Shown: piece by piece, positions 60,964 to 64,000 of the stretch
Position numbering within the stretch: position 1 is the stretch's first letter
Layout: the number at the start of each line of letters is the position of its first letter
Origin: Bifidobacterium asteroides
GTDB lineage: Bacteria; Actinomycetota; Actinomycetes; Actinomycetales; Bifidobacteriaceae
Length of the DNA stretch: 64,000 nt
Assembly (NCBI RefSeq): GCF_003202755.1
Contig: NZ_QGLK01000004.1
Span: 1-64,000, forward strand
Reading direction: 5' to 3'
The notes under the pieces: generated by a model
Told to the model about the DNA's origin: nothing
The model's input: the letters and a program-made list of their open reading frames with translations, nothing else
Database searches by the model: none
Translations under genes and position numbers: made by a program

Positions 60964-61311
60964 TCACTCGGGCAGCACCTGTCCGGTCAGGACGTGGGCG
61001 TGGACATGAAAGACCGATTGGCCGGCATCCTCCCCCGTGTTGAAAATCAGCCGGTAGGCTCCGTGGAAATCCTGGTCGGCGATCTGCTGCGCCACCTGGA
61101 CGATGTGGGCCAGGGTGTTGGGATCGGCCTTGGCCAATTCCGCCACGGACGCGTAGTGGTGACGCGGGACGATCAGGACATGCACGGCGGCCTTGGGGTT
61201 GGCATCCTTGAAAGCGTAGACGGTCTCATCCTCATAGACCTTTTCGCTGGGTACCTCCCCTGCCACAATTCTGCAGAAAATGCAACCCTCCTGCCGGTCG
61301 TCATCGCTCAT
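60964..61311 (-). CDS. HIT-family nucleotide hydrolase (HinT)
   Basis: A 115-residue HIT protein with the active-site HVHAHV motif near the C-terminus, N-terminal zinc-like CIFCRI, and FKDANPKA. It removes AMP-type adducts from amines. ATG at 61311 with GAGGAG 5 bases upstream; a GTG two codons earlier is less likely. First gene of the hinT-phoH-ybeY-corC-era cluster. Confidence 0.94.
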   Translation of the reverse strand: MSDDDRQEGCIFCRIVAGEVPSEKVYEDETVYAFKDANPKAAVHVLIVPRHHYASVAELAKADPNTLAHIVQVAQQIADQDFHGAYRLIFNTGEDAGQSVFHVHAHVLTGQVLPE

Positions 61312-61391
61312 GACCACTCCTCACTGTTTGCTGACAATGCTGTTTTCGTTGTTTCCCATCTTATGGGCGAGGATGTATATTGCGCGCGACT

Positions 61392-62192
61392 TCATGCGCT
61401 GGGCTCAGGGGCTTCCGACTGCCAGCGACCCAGCATGTCCGCCAGCAGGGTCAGGGCCACAGGTCCGGCCAGAGCGGCTCGGAGGATGTTCCCGCCCAAC
61501 CGGACCGGCAGGGCCCCTTCCCTCATCAAGGCCTGGACCTCCTGATCGGCAATCCCACCCTCAGGACCCACAACTACGGCGACCGAGGAGCCAGCTGGCA
61601 ACTTGTCGACACGTTTACGAACTGCATCCCATCCAAGGTCGGCATCCTGGTGCAAGACCAGAACCAGGCTTCCCTGACCGGTCGCCTTCCGGCACCAGGA
61701 GGCCAGACTATGGCTGTCCACCTTGCTCAACAATCGAGGACGATAGGCCCTCCGGCTCTGCTCGGTGGCCGCATTCAAGGCGGTCAGCCAGTGCCGTTCG
61801 TTGCGGCCGGTGCGCCATTTGGCTATGGACCGGTCAGCCTGCCAGGGCATGACCTGATCGACTCCGATCTGGGTGGCCATGTCAATGGCCTGCTCGTCCC
61901 TGCCGCCCTTGGCCAAGGCCTGAACAAGAATCAGTTCCTTCTCGGGAGGTGCCTGTCGCCCCACAGCGGTAACCTCCACCAAGCCGGTCGAAGCATCCCT
62001 GACCAGAGCGCTGATGCGCAGTCCACTTCCGTCCGATAGATCCAGCTGGTCCCCATTCTTCAGCCTCATGGAGCCCAGGGCATGGCGACGGATGCGCTCG
62101 GGCAGGGTCAGGCGCCAGCCTGTATGGAGCTCATCGCTGGCCAATGGGGAATCATCATGGTCGGGATCCAGCAGGAAGAGGGGTGCAGTCAT
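61392..62192 (-). CDS. rsmE: 16S rRNA (uracil-1498-N3)-methyltransferase
   Basis: SPOUT-fold enzyme making m3U1498 in 16S rRNA. The 266-residue product has an N-terminal PUA-like RNA-binding domain and a C-terminal knot with VVGPEGGIADQE and LGGNILRAALAGPVAL. No SD precedes the ATG at 62192; a TAGCCT -10-like element lies 6 bases upstream, so the mRNA may be leaderless. Seventy-four bases separate it from hinT. Confidence 0.93.
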   Translation of the reverse strand: MTAPLFLLDPDHDDSPLASDELHTGWRLTLPERIRRHALGSMRLKNGDQLDLSDGSGLRISALVRDASTGLVEVTAVGRQAPPEKELILVQALAKGGRDEQAIDMATQIGVDQVMPWQADRSIAKWRTGRNERHWLTALNAATEQSRRAYRPRLLSKVDSHSLASWCRKATGQGSLVLVLHQDADLGWDAVRKRVDKLPAGSSVAVVVGPEGGIADQEVQALMREGALPVRLGGNILRAALAGPVALTLLADMLGRWQSEAPEPSA

Positions 62193-62198
62193 GGTGTT

Positions 62199-62204
62199 AG
62201 GCTA
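62199..62204 (-). promoter_or_regulatory. Candidate -10 element for leaderless rsmE
   Basis: TAGCCT on the minus strand six bases before the ATG of rsmE, which has no SD. Transcription would begin at or near the A of the start codon. No clear -35 is visible. Confidence 0.35.
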
Positions 62205-62280
62205 CAGCTCGCCACCGAAAAGCACTCTCGATGACGACACGCTCCTCCAATCGCCCAGTGCGCGATGCCGCCCAAGATGC

Positions 62281-62286
62281 TATGAT
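62281..62286 (+). promoter_or_regulatory. Candidate -10 element for tRNA-Leu
   Basis: TATGAT ends 24 bases before the tRNA 5' end. The -35 region is weak, so this is tentative. Confidence 0.35.
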
Positions 62287-62310
62287 TATCTCCGTTGCGA
62301 TTACGCACCT

Positions 62311-62399
62311 GTCCGGGTGGCGGAATGGTAGACGCGCTAGCTTGAGGTGCTAGTGCCTATATATATACAGGCGTACGGGTTCAACTCCCGTTCCGGACA
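62311..62399 (+). tRNA. tRNA-Leu (anticodon GAG)
   Basis: Class II tRNA of 89 bases. Acceptor stem GTCCGGG/TCCGGAC, D-arm GGCGGAATGGTAGACGC, anticodon stem around CTTGAGGT with anticodon GAG reading CUC/CUU, a long variable arm with TATATATA, T-arm GGGTTCAACTCCC, and discriminator A. No CCA encoded. Leu identity fits the long variable arm and A73. Confidence 0.95.
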
Positions 62400-62651
62400 C
62401 TCAATCTCCCCTCGATGGGAACTATCAAGGTTCACATCTGTCATGCTTTTTGCTTTTATTGAAAAAAAAAAAATATGTATGCTGACAATCGTTATTTTCA
62501 CTAGTCCGGCTGACCAATACGGCTCTTTTGGACTCATTATTCGCATTCTTCATCAAAATGACCCATGCTTGATTTTCGGTTGTGCCACCTATGCTGTTGA
62601 CAGAACAAGGCTCAGTCAGCGGTCCCAGGACCAGAAGGAGGAACGGCAGGC
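62400..62651. other. A+T-rich intergenic next to tRNA-Leu
   Basis: Visibly A+T-rich compared with its surroundings, including a 12-A run near 62461. No gene, inverted repeat or copy of the tRNA 3' end was found, so an integrated element cannot be shown. Confidence 0.5.
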
Positions 62652-63518
62652 GTGCTCAGGGTGAGAATCGACTCCATCGAGGATGACAGAATCGAGGCTT
62701 ATACCAGGCTGACCGAGCCGCAACTGCGCAATCGTCTGGAACCAGCTAAGGGCCTGTTCATCGCGGAGTCCCCCAAAGTCATCGCCCGTGCTCTGGATGC
62801 CGGGGTTGAGCCCATCTCCTTCCTGGTGGAAGAACCCTGGCTGGAGGGGATGCGTTCAATGTTCGACCAGGTGGACGCAGCCTTCGGACACAACGTTCCC
62901 GTCTACGTGGCCAGCCCTGCACAGCTCAAGACCATAACCGGGTACCGGCTTCATCGAGGCGCGCTGGCGGCCATGCGACGCTGGCCTTTGCCCACCGTTG
63001 AGCAAATCTGTCGACCGGCAAGGCGAGTGGCCGTCATGGAAAACATAGTTGATCACACCAACATCGGCGCCCTGATGCGTTCTGCGGCAGCCCTGCAGGT
63101 GGACGCGGTCCTGGTCACCCCCTCCTGCTCTGACCCCCTTTACCGCAGGGCCGCACGGGTCTCCATGGGCACGGTCTTTCAAGTTCCCTGGACTAGGATC
63201 GGCGGCGATGACATCCACGCCTGGCCCGATCAGGGCATGCACCAACTGCATGATCTGGGCTTCACCACGGCGGCCATGGCCCTGAACCGGGATGCCATCA
63301 GCCTGGATGAATTGGCTGAACGCCTAGGGCCAGGGCAGGACCAGATCGATCGCCTGGCCCTGATCTTCGGCACAGAAGGCGACGGGCTGAGCCAGAGGAC
63401 CATCGCCCGGGCGGACCTGACCGTGCGCATCCCCATGAGCCACGACGTGGACAGTCTGAACGTGGCTGCATCAAGCGCCGTGGCTTTCTATGCAACCAGA
63501 CCCGAACACGATAGCTGA
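62652..63518 (+). CDS. TrmH/SpoU-family RNA methyltransferase
   Basis: 2'-O-methyltransferase of the SPOUT class. The 288-residue protein has motif 1 NIGALMRSAAAL, motif 2 (GTEGDGLS) and motif 3 (SLNVAASSAVAFY), with an N-terminal substrate-binding domain. Target RNA (tRNA Gm18 or 23S rRNA) cannot be fixed. GTG start at 62652 with GGAGG 10 bases upstream. It follows the A+T-rich gap after tRNA-Leu. Confidence 0.9.
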   Translation: MLRVRIDSIEDDRIEAYTRLTEPQLRNRLEPAKGLFIAESPKVIARALDAGVEPISFLVEEPWLEGMRSMFDQVDAAFGHNVPVYVASPAQLKTITGYRLHRGALAAMRRWPLPTVEQICRPARRVAVMENIVDHTNIGALMRSAAALQVDAVLVTPSCSDPLYRRAARVSMGTVFQVPWTRIGGDDIHAWPDQGMHQLHDLGFTTAAMALNRDAISLDELAERLGPGQDQIDRLALIFGTEGDGLSQRTIARADLTVRIPMSHDVDSLNVAASSAVAFYATRPEHDS

Positions 63519-63798
63519 GCCAAGTCTGGCAACTACGCCCAGACAGCCAGTTGAGCTCGTTAACAAACTGACCGAGCCGGCCAACTGATTCCTGCCAACC
63601 GACTGAACCCACCTAGCAACTGACCGGGCTAGTGAATTGGACCCATGCTACCTAGCGGATTCGTGGTGTCTCAGCCGCTTCACTCCATGACCGAGTCGAG
63701 TACTGAATACCGGACAACCATTGACATTCGGCGATACTTTTCAGCAGGCAACGTTCGAGAATCAGGCAACCACCGAGTGTCGGATGCCGTTGACGCGA
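63519..63798. other. Intergenic with degenerate AACTGACC-type repeats
   Basis: The first 110 bases hold irregular copies of AACTGA-, CAACTGAC- and CAACCGACT-like words. A 6-bp stem (63534-63554) lies after the methyltransferase stop but lacks a T-run. No coding frame is convincing. Confidence 0.4.
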
Positions 63799-64000
63799 TC
63801 AGCTCTGCTGGGAGGCGACCTGCGAATCCTCATGAATGTAGTCGTCCGGATCGATGGTCCCCCGCCAGCGGCCGACGGCCTTGAGACCGTGGTACATGAC
63901 CAGAGTGGCGACCGAGCCGATGGCGATGCCGTTGAAGCTGACCCCGGCCACCGCGAAGGTGAAGTCCGCGATGCCCACGATCATGACGACGGCGCCCACG
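63799..64000 (-). CDS. NCS2 uracil/xanthine permease, C-terminal part (cut by window edge)
   Basis: The last 66 residues are a hydrophobic pair of helices (AVVMIVGIADFTFAVAGVSFNGIAIGSVATLVMYHGL) and a short hydrophilic tail (DPDDYIHEDSQVASQQS), like the end of UraA-type uracil/xanthine symporters. The 5' part is outside the window, so the start is not visible. It would import uracil or xanthine, complementing the pyr operon. Identity of the substrate is inferred. Confidence 0.6.
   Translation of the reverse strand, partial: VGAVVMIVGIADFTFAVAGVSFNGIAIGSVATLVMYHGLKAVGRWRGTIDPDDYIHEDSQVASQQS

Noticed and set aside
62347..62664. 105-codon plus-strand frame over tRNA-Leu and the A+T-rich gap
   Set aside because: It begins inside the tRNA and crosses a poly-A run; no SD or family resemblance.

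Overview
The window is a gene-dense, G+C-rich stretch of actinobacterial chromosome. It most resembles Bifidobacterium or a very close relative: the order uvrA-uvrC-aroE-rapZ-whiA-pgk-tpiA-secG without yvcK, an enlarged UvrC, WhiA and GlnE all fit that genus. A bee-gut or other insect-associated lineage is only a guess. Nearly everything is core metabolism or information processing. I see no insertion sequence, prophage, CRISPR array, integrase or rRNA operon. One tRNA gene (tRNA-Leu, GAG anticodon) is present.

Layout: 1-11,000 is a run of minus-strand genes: nucleotide-excision repair (uvrA, uvrC), shikimate dehydrogenase, RapZ, WhiA, lower glycolysis (pgk, tpiA) and secG. 11,000-19,300 holds tag (minus), then plus-strand genes for a TspO-like membrane protein with a long Ser-rich N-terminus, an ABC-F ATPase, a fused NAD(P)HX repair enzyme, a phosphoglycerate mutase and a LysR regulator, with an mgtC-type gene on the minus strand. 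19,400-27,100 holds a membrane-anchored DsbA-like protein and a complete, translationally coupled pyrimidine operon pyrB-I-C-F-K-D-E (minus). 27,200-34,700 holds glnE, a decayed intergenic zone with a ROK-family remnant and a small membrane protein, and metE-metF. 34,800-41,800 holds a SixA-like phosphatase, TrmI, a heterodimeric ABC exporter, and a lone ABC ATPase coupled to a small membrane protein. 41,800-51,300 holds gltB-gltD and lepA-hemW. 51,400-54,800 holds rpsT, a TRIC-family channel, ilvE and rplY (L25) with a structured leader. 54,800-64,000 holds an acyl-CoA synthetase, the conserved hinT-phoH-ybeY-corC-era cluster, rsmE, tRNA-Leu, a SpoU-type methyltransferase and the 3' end of an NCS2 (uracil/xanthine) permease cut by the window edge.

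Functional threads: nitrogen assimilation (gltBD, glnE, ilvE), de novo UMP synthesis (pyr operon, with a possible salvage permease at the edge), methionine synthesis (metEF), and ribosome and tRNA maturation (era, ybeY, rsmE, trmI, SpoU enzyme, lepA, S20, L25). Many adjacent genes overlap by 1-13 nt or abut, and GTG or TTG starts are common. Several starts below were moved from the longest open frame to a downstream codon with a Shine-Dalgarno sequence.

I did not find a convincing new multi-gene system. The best leads are small: an SD-sequestering palindromic leader before pyrB, a three-hairpin leader before rplY, a decaying ROK locus, probable leaderless starts for the LysR and rsmE genes, and low-complexity insertions or tandem duplications inside conserved enzymes (AroE, PhoH, the TspO-like protein).
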